47,095 nucleotides of DNA from Bryobacterales bacterium (GCA_003164035.1 PLRS01000062.1:628-47722), one strand, 5' to 3'. Shown: positions 17,845 to 25,906, counted from the stretch's first letter. A program made the numbers and translations. The notes: generated from the sequence alone by a model not told the origin.

Positions 17845-20298
17845 ATGACGCCGTCCCTTGCCTTCGGCCGCTTCCGGTCCGCCTTTTCGAGCCTTCTCCA
17901 GGATCTGCGCTACACCTTTCGAACCCTCCGCAAAGACGCCGGCTTCACCACTTTTGCCATTTTGATCGTCGGCCTGGGCATCGGCGCCAGCGCCACCGTA
18001 TTCAGCGTGGTCAGCGCCGTGCTGGTTCGGCCTTTGCCGTTCCGCGATCCACAGAAGCTGGTCTGGATATGGAATTACGATACCGGCGGCCTTTCCGGCG
18101 CGACTACCCAGGTCCACTTCCTGCTCGAATTGCGCGCCCGTACGCGTTCCTATTCCGACCTGGCGGCTTACTTCGCCTTCTACGGGGTGGGCGACAATCT
18201 ACTCAGCGGCGATGGCCAACCGGAGCGTCTCAGCGGCGTGCCGGTTTCCGGGAATTTCTTTCAGGTTCTCGGCGTCAAGCCCCAGCTCGGCCGCCTGTTC
18301 AATGCCGAGGAATGCAAATGGCACGGGCCCAAGGCGGTGCTGATGGGCTACGGTCTGTGGGCCCGGCGCTTCGGCTCAGACTCCGCGATTGTCGGCCGCA
18401 CCCTTACTCTCAACAATGAGCCGGTCACGGTGGTCGGCGTCATGCCGGAGTCTTTCGATTTCGCGTCGGTCTTCGCTCCCGGCAGCCACATCGATCTGTA
18501 TTTTCCCTTCGCCCTCAGCAAGGAAACCAACCGATGGGGCAACACGCTCGCCATCATTGGCCGTCTCAAACCCGGTGTCACCGTCGGCCAGGCTCGGGCC
18601 GAGCTGACCGTGCTGGCCCCGCAACTCACCGCGGAGTACCGGGGACAGGGCAACGATTTCGAAGGCCACCTCGGTCCTCTGGCGGAGCACGTCAGTGGCT
18701 CCCTCCGCCTGGCATTGGTCGTACTCGCGTGCGCGGTCGGCGTGGTCATGCTCATCGTCTGCGCCAACCTGTCGAACCTGCTATTGGCGCGCACCGCCGC
18801 CCGTCAAAAGGAGATCGCCATCCGCACGGCCTTGGGCGCCGGCCGGCGCAGGCTGATCCAACAAATGCTTACCGAAGGTATCGCCCTTTCCTGCTGCGGC
18901 GCCGCCTTGGGCGTGATCCTGGCCACCGCCGGAACGCATGTTCTATCCCATCTGGACGCGGTGAAGATTCCCCTTCTTGCCAGCGTGCGCACCGATACCA
19001 CCGCGCTGGCTTTCGCTTTGCTGGCCTCGATTCTCACCGGCGTGCTCTTCGGTCTCGCCCCCGCGCTCCATGTTGGAGCCGGCGCTCTGCACGACGCATT
19101 GAAGGATACCAACCGCGGTTCCACTGCCAGCCATGGAAGGAATCTGGTTCGCAACGGCCTCGTCGTCTCCGAGATCGCCTTTGCCTGCGTGCTCCTGGTG
19201 GGAGCCGGATTGTTGATCCGGAGCTTTCTCCATGTCCTCGACGTCAACCTCGGTTTCCGCCCCGAACGCGCCGCCGCCATCCGTGTGGATCCCACCGTGA
19301 ACTACACTAACGCCGCCGACCTGGCGGCCTATTTCGACGACGTACTGCGCCGCGCCCGCGAGGTTCACGGCGTCGCCGCCGCCGGTTTGACCGATGCCCT
19401 CCCTCTCGGCCGCAACCGCAGTTGGGGTGCGCCCGCCAAGGGCCAGGTCTACGCGAAGGGACATTTCCCGGATGCGTTCGTGCGCGTAGTCAGCGACGGC
19501 TATATCGGTGCCATGGGTATTCCCCTGCGCAGCGGCCGCGATCTCGACCCGCGCGACCGGCTCAAGTCCGATCCGGTGATCCTGATCAACGAGACCATGG
19601 CGCGCACCCTTTTCCCCGGCGAAAGCGCCCTAGGCAAGACCATCCTCGCATGCGGCGAGCGGCACGTGGTGGGCGTGGTCGGAGACGTCCGCCACCTGGC
19701 CCTGGAACAGGGCGCCGGCATGGAGATGTACCTGCCCATCCGCCAGTGCGACGATTTCGCTTCGGTCGATCTCGTGGTTCGCACTACGCTTCCTCCGGCG
19801 GAGATCGCTTCGTCCCTTCGCGCCGCCCTCCGGCCCATTGCGCCCAACCTGCCCGCCAAGGATTTCCGCATCCTGCAGGAACTGGTGGATCGAGCCGTAT
19901 CGCCGCGCCGCGTCGTCGTGCTCCTGCTCGGCGGCTTCGCTTCGTTCGCTCTCGTTCTGGCCTCGCTCGGCATCTATGGCGTGGTCTCGTATTCGGTCAA
20001 CCAGCGCACTCAGGAAATCGGAATTCGCATGGCCCTCGGCGCTTCCGCCGTCAACTTACAAGCCGGCATCGTCGGCCAGACCGTCGCTCTCGCCGCCATC
20101 GGCATGCTGCTCGGGGCCGCCGCTTCATCGGCCCTGGCGCGTACCCTGGGCGGCCTGCTCTACGGGGTGACAAACCGCGATCCGCTCACGTTTTTCGGAG
20201 TCCTCTTCGTGCTCACCGCCGTCTCCGCCATCGCCGGTTACATCCCCGCCCGCCGGGCTTCCCGCATCGACCCATCCATAGCCCTGCGGGCAAGCTGA
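17845..20298 (+). CDS. ADOP-type ABC transporter permease (MacB/FtsX family)
   Basis: 817 residues with the acidobacterial duplicated-permease layout: LLQDLRYTFRTLRKDAGFTT, a first membrane helix (FAILIVGLGIGASATVFSVV), a MacB-type periplasmic domain (about 65-270), three helices of an FtsX domain (LVVLACAVGVVMLIVCANL onward), then a second periplasmic domain and a final three-helix FtsX domain ending in the typical PARRASRIDP. Such proteins probably act with an ATPase as mechanotransmitting exporters like MacB, but no ATPase gene or PadR gene is adjacent here. The usual N-terminal helical region of long ADOPs is short. The ATG at 17845 sits directly after a -10 box. Substrate unknown. Confidence 0.9.
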   Translation: MTPSLAFGRFRSAFSSLLQDLRYTFRTLRKDAGFTTFAILIVGLGIGASATVFSVVSAVLVRPLPFRDPQKLVWIWNYDTGGLSGATTQVHFLLELRARTRSYSDLAAYFAFYGVGDNLLSGDGQPERLSGVPVSGNFFQVLGVKPQLGRLFNAEECKWHGPKAVLMGYGLWARRFGSDSAIVGRTLTLNNEPVTVVGVMPESFDFASVFAPGSHIDLYFPFALSKETNRWGNTLAIIGRLKPGVTVGQARAELTVLAPQLTAEYRGQGNDFEGHLGPLAEHVSGSLRLALVVLACAVGVVMLIVCANLSNLLLARTAARQKEIAIRTALGAGRRRLIQQMLTEGIALSCCGAALGVILATAGTHVLSHLDAVKIPLLASVRTDTTALAFALLASILTGVLFGLAPALHVGAGALHDALKDTNRGSTASHGRNLVRNGLVVSEIAFACVLLVGAGLLIRSFLHVLDVNLGFRPERAAAIRVDPTVNYTNAADLAAYFDDVLRRAREVHGVAAAGLTDALPLGRNRSWGAPAKGQVYAKGHFPDAFVRVVSDGYIGAMGIPLRSGRDLDPRDRLKSDPVILINETMARTLFPGESALGKTILACGERHVVGVVGDVRHLALEQGAGMEMYLPIRQCDDFASVDLVVRTTLPPAEIASSLRAALRPIAPNLPAKDFRILQELVDRAVSPRRVVVLLLGGFASFALVLASLGIYGVVSYSVNQRTQEIGIRMALGASAVNLQAGIVGQTVALAAIGMLLGAAASSALARTLGGLLYGVTNRDPLTFFGVLFVLTAVSAIAGYIPARRASRIDPSIALRAS

Positions 20299-20320
20299 GT
20301 TCACCGTTTCGCATTCGAGG

Positions 20321-20394
20321 GAAACCGCTCCCTGACGACGGTCGCGGCTCGGGCTGGGGCATTTTCCGAGCCGCGACCGTCAGGGAGCGGTTTC
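20321..20394. repeat. Large inverted repeat built from two copies of the 25 bp repeat
   Basis: The left arm 20321-20352 and the right arm 20366-20394 are reverse complements apart from three extra bases in the left arm; the loop is 20353-20365 and holds ATTTT. RNA from either strand would form a stem of about 29 bp. It starts 23 bases after the ADOP permease stop, so it may act as a terminator or RNA stabiliser. Confidence 0.8.
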
Positions 20395-20463
20395 ATGATG
20401 TGTGACCGTAATTGCGAAACCAGGTACTAAGCTGGGGCATGCTCTAGCTTGCCTGTTCGTGGC

Positions 20464-20504
20464 GCACGCACTCCTGCGTGCAGCCTCGACACTCATGTCG
20501 AGGC
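20464..20504. repeat. Paired hairpins with ACTCNT apex
   Basis: First stem GCACGCA (20464-20470), loop CTCC, TGCGTGC (20475-20481). Two bases after it begins the second stem, GCCTCGACA (20483-20491), loop CTCA, TGTCGAGGC (20496-20504). The stems are unrelated in sequence but both apexes read A-CTCN-T. Similar units occur near 22.83 and 25.6 kb. Confidence 0.75.
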
Positions 20505-20554
20505 GCTTTCGCCGGCATCGACCGCGGCGCACGCGCCACGTTTGCCTGACCCTC

Positions 20555-20583
20555 TTGACACTCCCGTCCCGTTGCGTTATATT
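20555..20583 (+). promoter_or_regulatory. Strong promoter of blaI-blaR1-like operon
   Basis: TTGACA (20555-20560), 17 bp spacer, TATATT (20578-20583): a perfect -35 and a 5-of-6 -10. The predicted start of transcription is around 20590, only a few bases before the repressor ATG (20597). Confidence 0.8.
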
Positions 20584-20606
20584 TTATAACGTTACAATGT
20601 TTAACG
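20575..20606. promoter_or_regulatory. Two operator-like dyads over the -10 box and start codon
   Basis: Site 1: CGTTATA (20575-20581), TTT, TATAACG (20585-20591), covering the -10 box. Site 2: CGTTA (20590-20594), seven bases, TAACG (20602-20606), covering the ATG of the repressor. The two share CGTTA half-sites and touch each other. BlaI/MecI repressors bind such dyads over their own promoters, so this is the likely autoregulatory operator. Confidence 0.65.
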
Positions 20607-20995
20607 TACTCCGCAACCGCCGCAAGCCGCTCACGCCCCTCGAGCAGCTCCTCATGGACTACCTGTGGGCGCACCCCACGTCGACCGCCGAGGCGTGCCG
20701 CGAAGGGGTAGCCGCCCAACGCGCGCTCAAGGACTCCACCATCCGCACCATCCTGCGCAACCTGGAAGAAAAAGGTTACGTCACCCACACCGTCGACGGG
20801 CGCACCTTCATTTATCGCGCGTCGGATACCCCGCGCAACGTCGCCGTGCAGGCGGCGCAACAGCTCATCGACCGGTTTTGCGGCGGGTCGGTGGAGGAAC
20901 TGCTGGTCGGGCTGGTGGATAACCAGGTGTTGAAGCCCAACCAGTTGCAGCGCCTGGCCGACAAGATCGCCTCGCGCAGGGAGAAAAGAGTATGA
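20597..20995 (+). CDS. BlaI/MecI/CopY-family transcriptional repressor
   Basis: 132 residues. A winged-helix domain runs from PLTPLEQLLMDYLWAHP through STIRTILRNLEEKGYVTHTVDGRTFIYR, the hallmark of BlaI/MecI regulators; the C-terminal 45 residues are the dimerisation helices that are cleaved when the partner protease is triggered. The start ATG 20597 is the first in-frame start after the promoter and lies inside an operator dyad, so bound repressor blocks both transcription and the start region. No clear ribosome binding site is present; the message is nearly leaderless. The stop overlaps the start of the BlaR1-like gene (ATGA at 20992-20995), so the two are translationally coupled. In acidobacteria such pairs are many and rarely linked to beta-lactamase; none is seen here. 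Confidence 0.9.
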   Translation: MFNVLRNRRKPLTPLEQLLMDYLWAHPTSTAEACREGVAAQRALKDSTIRTILRNLEEKGYVTHTVDGRTFIYRASDTPRNVAVQAAQQLIDRFCGGSVEELLVGLVDNQVLKPNQLQRLADKIASRREKRV

Positions 20996-21510
20996 TCGCC
21001 ATCGAGTTTCTGGCCGAATGGGCGCTCCGCTCTTCGATATTGATCCTCGCAGGAGCCCTGCTGCTCCGCGCGCTGCGCCTGAAGGACCCCTCCATCCGCC
21101 TGGCAGCCTGGACCGCCCTGCTCGGTGCCTCTCTCGCGGTCCCCGAGCTTACCGCCGCGCTGCCGAAAATATCGCCGGCCGTGCCGGAGGCGGCATTGCA
21201 AGTGAAAACGGCCGCTCCACAAGCGCCGATAGATGATACGAAATCGCGCCCCGCGACGGCGCTGCCGTGGGGCAGACCATCGTTTTTCGTGGTCCCCCCA
21301 ATTGACGGCTTTAGTGGAATAGGCGTTTTCGCCTGGCGGCGCCCTTCAGCGGCTTGGTTCACTCGCGCCGCCCTTGTCGTCTACCTTCTGGTCGCCGCGG
21401 CGCTTCTGCTGCGCTTGTCGATCGGCCTCGCCATGAGCCGCCGTTTGCTGCGGAACAGCCGCGCCACCGGCCAGGTCGTCGACGGAATCCAAATTCGCGA
21501 ATCGGACCCT
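20992..21510 (+). pseudogene. BlaR1-like M56 protein, N-terminal part before a frameshift
   Basis: Codes for about 173 residues: a first membrane helix (FLAEWALRSSILILAGALLL), a second (LAAWTALLGASLAVPEL), a 60-residue loop, and a third (ALVVYLLVAAALLLRLSIGL), then VDGIQIRESD. In BlaR1 relatives this is followed by a block like APVVLGI...AILLP; here that block continues in the +1 frame, starting just after CCC at 21507-21509. Removing one C would join the halves as ESDLSAPVVLGIAHSAILLP. The annotated frame otherwise runs on to 22233 as nonsense. Either a real mutation that kills the sensor or a sequence error; the good preservation of both halves favours a recent event or an error. Confidence 0.75.
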
Positions 21511-21523
21511 GTCCGCGCCGGTC

Positions 21524-22723
21524 GTGCTCGGCATCGCGCACTCCGCCATCCTGCTTCCCGTCGGCTGGCGCCAGTGGCAGCGCCCCAAGCTCGCCGCCAT
21601 CCTGGCCCACGAGCGCTCCCATATCCGCCGCCGCGACCCGGCCGTGCAGTTGCTCTCGGCCATCCATCGTGCCCTGCTCTGGCACAGCCCGCTAAGCTGG
21701 TTCCTCCATCGGCGGATCGTGCGGGTCGCCGAGGAAGCCAGCGACGATGCCGCCGTCGCCGCCGTGCCGGATCGCGCTTCGTACGCCGAAATGCTGCTCG
21801 AATTCATTCAACGCGGGGTTGGTCTGGCCGCCTGGCAGGGAGTCGGCATGGCCCGCTACGGCCGGCCGGAAGAGCGCATCCATCGCATCCTCGATGGCAC
21901 CGCCGTGTCGCGCGGCCTCACCCGTTGGAGCGTGGCGGCGATTCTGGCGCTAGCCTCGCCGCTGGCATTCGTTGTGGCGGCGGCGCATCCGCAGGCCGCC
22001 CCTCCCGCTCCCGCGGCGGCTCCCGCGCCGCTTGCACCGGCATCGCCCGCTTCGCCGGCCGCTCCAGCGCCTCCGCTTTCGCCCGGCACTGGCGCGCCAA
22101 CCATTCGCCGCTATATCATCGTCTCCGGCAACTCCACCAGTTCGTCCTGGGATTCGAACGACCCTATGGACCAGGAAGCCCTCCGCGCCAGGTTCGGACC
22201 GAATTTTGCCTGGTTCCGCCAGGCCGGCAGTGAATATGTAATCACCGGTGCCGGCGTCCTGGCCGAGTTGCAGCGGGCGAGCGAGCCGCAGCGGGAAGTC
22301 AACCGCATGCAGAGCGAAGTCAACGCCCAGCAGGACGTCGTGAATTCCATGCAATCGCGGGTCAACAAGATGCAGCACGAAGTCAACGGCCTGCAGGCGG
22401 AAGTCAACCGGCGCCAGGACCTCGTCAATCGCATTCAATCGTCGGCGAACACCGACGACAAGGATGCGTTGATCAAGAATCTGCAAGCCGCCATAAACGA
22501 ATTGCAAGCAAGCAAGAGCGGTCCGGACCAGCAGACCGTCAATCGCCAACAGTCACAGGTCAACGAAGAGCAGCACAAAGTCAACGGCGCACAGCACAAA
22601 GTCAACGAGCAGCAGAGCCGGGTCAACGCGGAACAAAAGCGCGTGTCCGCCGAGTATAGCCGGCGAATCGAAGAGATCTTCGAGTCCGCCCTGCGGCAGC
22701 ACAAAGCGCAACAAATAATGTAA
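21524..22723 (+). CDS. BlaR1-like M56 metalloprotease, catalytic part with coiled-coil sensor
   Basis: 399 residues from ATG 21524; probably the second part of the gene starting at 20992, split by a frameshift. The zinc-protease motif HERSH sits in LAAILAHERSHIRRRDPA (residues about 30-34), with EEASDD downstream as in M56 enzymes. A last membrane helix follows (WSVAAILALASPLAFVVAAA). In place of a penicillin-binding sensor, the outer part is a Pro/Ala linker (about 155-190), a short globular stretch and a long coiled coil built of VNxxQ heptads in two blocks (seven, then about six). Family members cleave their BlaI partner on signal. Which signal this coil detects is unknown. Confidence 0.8.
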   Translation: MLGIAHSAILLPVGWRQWQRPKLAAILAHERSHIRRRDPAVQLLSAIHRALLWHSPLSWFLHRRIVRVAEEASDDAAVAAVPDRASYAEMLLEFIQRGVGLAAWQGVGMARYGRPEERIHRILDGTAVSRGLTRWSVAAILALASPLAFVVAAAHPQAAPPAPAAAPAPLAPASPASPAAPAPPLSPGTGAPTIRRYIIVSGNSTSSSWDSNDPMDQEALRARFGPNFAWFRQAGSEYVITGAGVLAELQRASEPQREVNRMQSEVNAQQDVVNSMQSRVNKMQHEVNGLQAEVNRRQDLVNRIQSSANTDDKDALIKNLQAAINELQASKSGPDQQTVNRQQSQVNEEQHKVNGAQHKVNEQQSRVNAEQKRVSAEYSRRIEEIFESALRQHKAQQIM

Positions 22724-22732
22724 CCGGAGTCA

Positions 22733-22757
22733 GAGCCGCGACCGTAAGGGAGCGGTT
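22733..22757 (+). repeat. Interspersed 25 bp repeat, copy D
   Basis: GAGCCGCGACCGT followed by AAGGGAGCGGTT, starting 10 bases after the stop of the BlaR1-like gene. It is the fourth copy in the window and closes the 17.7-22.8 kb segment. Confidence 0.75.
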
Positions 22758-22827
22758 GGTGGAGTGATCGCCGAACTGGCCCTTAGGACCTGTCAGGAAA
22801 TAACCATGGCAAGTTTCTGGCGTGGCG

Positions 22828-22885
22828 CGGCCACTCTTGGCTGCAGCGCCGAGACGAATCTCGCCGCTGCAGGCGGAGCGCCTGC
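22828..22885. repeat. Three adjacent hairpins between BlaR1-like and nfnB genes
   Basis: CGGCCA-CTCT-TGGCTG (22828-22843, one G-U pair; apex A-CTCT-T); a 12 bp stem GCAGCGCCGAGA (22843-22854) with loop CGAA and one mismatch (right arm 22859-22870); then GCAGGCG-GAG-CGCCTGC (22869-22885), whose loop reads CTC on the minus strand. They fill much of the 250 bp gap and could end transcription of both convergent units. Nothing else is seen there. Confidence 0.65.
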
Positions 22886-22976
22886 GCCACGAAACCGCCC
22901 CGCCCTGCGCCACGTCGGGCTACAGGACTTGGCTCGGTTATTTCATGACGATCTCTTAGGTCGGGCGCCCCGCGAC

Positions 22977-24413
22977 TCAAAACACGTCCGTCGTCAGGTA
23001 GTCGTGGATCGCCTTCGCCCCGTTGCGTCCGGCGCCCATCGCCAGAATCACCGTGGCCGCGCCGGTGACAATATCGCCGCCCGCAAATACTCCGCGCTTC
23101 GAGGTCTTCTGGCTGTCGGCATCGGTTACGATGTAACCTCGTTTATTAGTCGCCAGATCGGGCGTGGTCGATTGCACCAGCGGATTGGCCGTCGTGCCCA
23201 CCGCGATAATCGCCAGCGAAACCGCCGTTTCGAACTCCGAGCCCTGAACCGGTACCGGACGCCGCCGGCCGGATGCGTCCATCTCGCCCAGTTCCATCCG
23301 GCTGCAGGTGACGCTCTTCAGCCATCCCTTTTCGTCGCCCTCGAACGCCAGCGGATTCACCAGAAAATGGAACTGCACTCCCTCCGCCTTGGCGTGCGCC
23401 ACCTCTTCTTTACGGGCCGGCATCTCGGCTTCGGTGCGGCGATAGAAAATGGAGGCGGAGCGCGCGCCCAGGCGCAGCGCCGTCCGAACCGCGTCGAGCG
23501 CCGTATTGCCGCCGCCCACCACGATCACGTCCTTGCCTCGGCAGTCGTAGACCGGCTCGTCGTATTCGGGGAACTGGTAGGCCCGCATCAGGTTCACCCG
23601 CGTCAGAAACTCGTTGGCCGAGTAAACCCCGTTCAAATGTTCGCCGGCAATGCCCAGAAACTGCGGCAGGCCCGCTCCCGTCGCCAGAAAGACCGCGTCG
23701 TAGCCTTCTTCCTGCATCAGTTCATCGATGGTTACCGTCTTTCCCACCACCACGTTGGTCTCGAATTCCACCCCCATCTGGCGGAGATTGTCCACCTCCT
23801 GCCGCACAATTTCCTTGGGCAGACGAAACTCCGGGATGCCGTAGATCAGCACGCCCCCGATCTCGTGCAGCGCCTCGAAGACCCGAACCTTGTGCCCCTT
23901 CTGGATCAGGTCGCCCGCGCAGCTCAACCCCGCCGGACCGCTGCCCACAATGGCGACTTTCTTTCCCGTGGCCGGCGCAATCGCCGGCATGCCGAGTTGC
24001 CCGGTCGATTGCTCATAGTCCGCCACGAACCGCTCCAGGTACCCGATCGCCAGCGAGGAACCCTTCTTCGCCAGCACGCACTTCCCTTCGCACTGGTCCT
24101 CCTGCGGGCAAACCCGTCCCGTGACCGCCGGCAGGGAATTGTCCTCGCGAATTTTCCGCGCCGCGCCGATGTAATCCCCCGCCAGCACCAGGTCCACAAA
24201 GTCCTTGATCTTCACCCCCACCGGACACGCCGTGATGCAGGTGGTCTTTTCGCAAGCCAGGCACCGCTGCGCCTCGATCTTCGCCACCTCCTCGGGAAGG
24301 CCCAGGTTGACCTCTTTGAAGTTGTGGCCTCGTTCCACCGCGTCCTGCTCCGGCATGTGCTGCCGCTGGATCTTCATCCGGTCGCGATTGGCCAGTGGGT
24401 TATGCGACGGCAT
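22977..24413 (-). CDS. NfnB/GltD-like NADPH oxidoreductase with two Fe-S sites
   Basis: 478 residues from ATG 24413, which follows GGGAGG. N-terminal iron-sulfur region: Cys 51, 54, 59, 63 and then CPQE with Cys 102, plus Cys 108 and 112. Next come the FAD site VAIVGSGPAGLSCAG (from residue 153) and the NADPH site VIVVGGGNTALDAVR, ending with GVFAGGDIVTGAATVILAMGAGR. Alone, such proteins are annotated as glutamate synthase small subunit. Here the gene overlaps by 14 bp an upstream gene of the NfnA/SudB type, and no large glutamate synthase gene is near. So the pair is better read as NfnAB, which couples ferredoxin, NADH and NADP(H) by electron bifurcation. The CPQE Glu, a cluster ligand in known NfnB, is present. 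Confidence 0.85.
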   Translation of the reverse strand: MPSHNPLANRDRMKIQRQHMPEQDAVERGHNFKEVNLGLPEEVAKIEAQRCLACEKTTCITACPVGVKIKDFVDLVLAGDYIGAARKIREDNSLPAVTGRVCPQEDQCEGKCVLAKKGSSLAIGYLERFVADYEQSTGQLGMPAIAPATGKKVAIVGSGPAGLSCAGDLIQKGHKVRVFEALHEIGGVLIYGIPEFRLPKEIVRQEVDNLRQMGVEFETNVVVGKTVTIDELMQEEGYDAVFLATGAGLPQFLGIAGEHLNGVYSANEFLTRVNLMRAYQFPEYDEPVYDCRGKDVIVVGGGNTALDAVRTALRLGARSASIFYRRTEAEMPARKEEVAHAKAEGVQFHFLVNPLAFEGDEKGWLKSVTCSRMELGEMDASGRRRPVPVQGSEFETAVSLAIIAVGTTANPLVQSTTPDLATNKRGYIVTDADSQKTSKRGVFAGGDIVTGAATVILAMGAGRNGAKAIHDYLTTDVF

Positions 24414-25338
24414 CGGAAACCTCCCGCTTCGCCGCCGCTTCCAGCGTCTCCAACTGACAGCGCTCGGCATCGGCGCGGCTGCGCAGGTCGCGCATCAGTT
24501 TCAGATCCTCCTCGGGATTGGCCAGGAATTTATCCAGCGAACGCTTCTCGTCCCCGCGGTACATATTGTTGCGTTGGATCAGCACGTCGAAGTTGATCTC
24601 CGCCGCATCGAACTCCGGCCCGTCCACGCAGGCGAACTTGCTCTTGTCGCCGGCCAGCACGCGGCACCCCCCGCACATGCCGGTGCCGTCCACCATGATC
24701 GAGTTCAGGCTTACCAACGTCTTGATGCCGTGCGTCCGCGCCACGTTCCATACCGCCCGCATCATCGGCACCGGCCCAATCGCGAGCACCAGGTCGATCT
24801 TCAAACCGCTGTCAATCAGCTCCTGCAGCTTCTTCGTCACCAGCCCCTGCTCCCCGTAGCTGCCGTCGTCGGTCATCACGAAGGTTTCGTGGCTCACGGC
24901 GCGAAGCTCGTCCTCCAGCACCAGCAGGTCTTTGCTGCGCGAGCCCGTGATTCCGATCACGCGGTTGCCGGCCTCTTTCAGAGCGCGCGCCGTGGGCAGC
25001 GCGACGGCAGTACCGACGCTGCCGCCGATCACCACAGCCGTGCCGTAGTTGCGGATCTCCGACGGCTTTCCCAGCGGGCCGACCACATCCAGAACGACGT
25101 CGCCCGCTTCCAGCGAATTCATCAGCGACGTGGTCTTCCCGATCGACTGCACCACCAGCGTGATCGAGCCTTTCTTCGGGTCGGAACCCTCGATCGTCAG
25201 GGGGATCCGCTCGCCGCGATCGTGCAGGCGAAGGATGACAAATTGCCCCGGCTTCTGCTTGTGGGCAATGCGGGGCGCTTCAATCTCGAAGAGCTTGATG
25301 TTGCGTCCCAGGGCTCTGGTGCGGAGAATGCGAAACAT
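24400..25338 (-). CDS. NfnA-like FAD/[2Fe-2S] subunit (ferredoxin-NADP+ reductase type)
   Basis: 312 residues. The ferredoxin reductase fold begins at MFRILRTRAL with FAD motif RIPLTIEG (residues 44-51), followed by the nucleotide-binding part (VVIGGSVGTAVALP, residues 102-115). The iron-sulfur site MVDGTGMCGGCRV provides Asp 217, Cys 222 and Cys 225, with Cys 237 further on; Asp as a [2Fe-2S] ligand is a hallmark of NfnA. A 60-residue charged tail after about 250 is longer than usual. Relatives include SudB and dihydroorotate dehydrogenase electron-transfer subunits, but neither pyrD nor sulfide genes are adjacent. Overlap with nfnB makes the complex call likely. Cytoplasmic. The ATG at 25338 is the family start; I see no strong ribosome binding site. 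Confidence 0.83.
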   Translation of the reverse strand: MFRILRTRALGRNIKLFEIEAPRIAHKQKPGQFVILRLHDRGERIPLTIEGSDPKKGSITLVVQSIGKTTSLMNSLEAGDVVLDVVGPLGKPSEIRNYGTAVVIGGSVGTAVALPTARALKEAGNRVIGITGSRSKDLLVLEDELRAVSHETFVMTDDGSYGEQGLVTKKLQELIDSGLKIDLVLAIGPVPMMRAVWNVARTHGIKTLVSLNSIMVDGTGMCGGCRVLAGDKSKFACVDGPEFDAAEINFDVLIQRNNMYRGDEKRSLDKFLANPEEDLKLMRDLRSRADAERCQLETLEAAAKREVSDAVA

Positions 25339-25906
25339 AAGAAACTGGTTCCCTCCTTGGCTGGACGTCTTTCCACGGTTACGGCGAGGCCAATCCGCCG
25401 CACGCGATCCCGGCCCCTATGGTCGCCGAAAGCGAACGGCACGCTCTCGCCGCGTCCAAGCGGAACACCGGGAGAAACTGGCTGGCAACCGTATGATAAC
25501 GCATTGGCGCCCGTCCCCCAGACGCGAGTCAGTCAATCCCTTCGCGCCCCGCCCCGCAATTTGTTTTTTCAAAGCATCGTGGAGCGGACTCTCAGTCTGC
25601 CACGCCGGGACTCCTCCCGGCGCTCTTGGTTGCAGCCATGCCGCGCCCCAGGAATCCAATCATGGCTGCCGCAGGATTTATCTGCGTTCACCCGCGGCCC
25701 GAATTTGTTTTTTACAGCTCCTCAGGGCCGCCAAATCGTGCATTCGCAAGGCAGGCTGGCGCCCTTTGCGGCCGTTGCGATTCCCCTGTCACAGATTTTG
25801 CAAATATTCCTTGGCGATTCCCTCTCAATGCCTTACCGCCAATCTGCGGCTTTCCTCCACTCTGTTTTTCGCGCTCGTCAGTTATCGTGAAACTGCGGCG
25901 ACCGCT
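25339..25906. other. Gene-free 570 bp region with hairpin repeats
   Basis: No frame here gives a recognisable protein. It holds an imperfect hairpin (GTGG 25579-25582, GACT-CTC-AGTC 25587-25597, CCAC 25600-25603), a perfect hairpin CGCCGGGA-CTCC-TCCCGGCG (25603-25622), and a longer-loop dyad GCAGCCATG (25632-25640) with CATGGCTGC (25661-25669). AATTTGTTTTTT occurs twice (25558-25569 and about 25701-25712). A promoter for nfnA and one for the HTH gene must lie here, but none is clear. Confidence 0.5.

Noticed and set aside
20402-20596. Upstream extension of the BlaI-like frame to 20402
   Set aside because: It would run through paired hairpins and the strong promoter; the repressor homology starts at 20597 or later.
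21507-21516. Programmed ribosomal frameshift in the BlaR1-like gene
   Set aside because: No slippery heptamer of X-XXY-YYZ type or clear downstream pseudoknot is visible; a plain indel is simpler.
22764-24596. Plus-strand open frame of 610 codons opposite nfnB
   Set aside because: His/Arg-rich antisense sequence; nfnB shows conserved Cys and nucleotide-binding motifs on the other strand.
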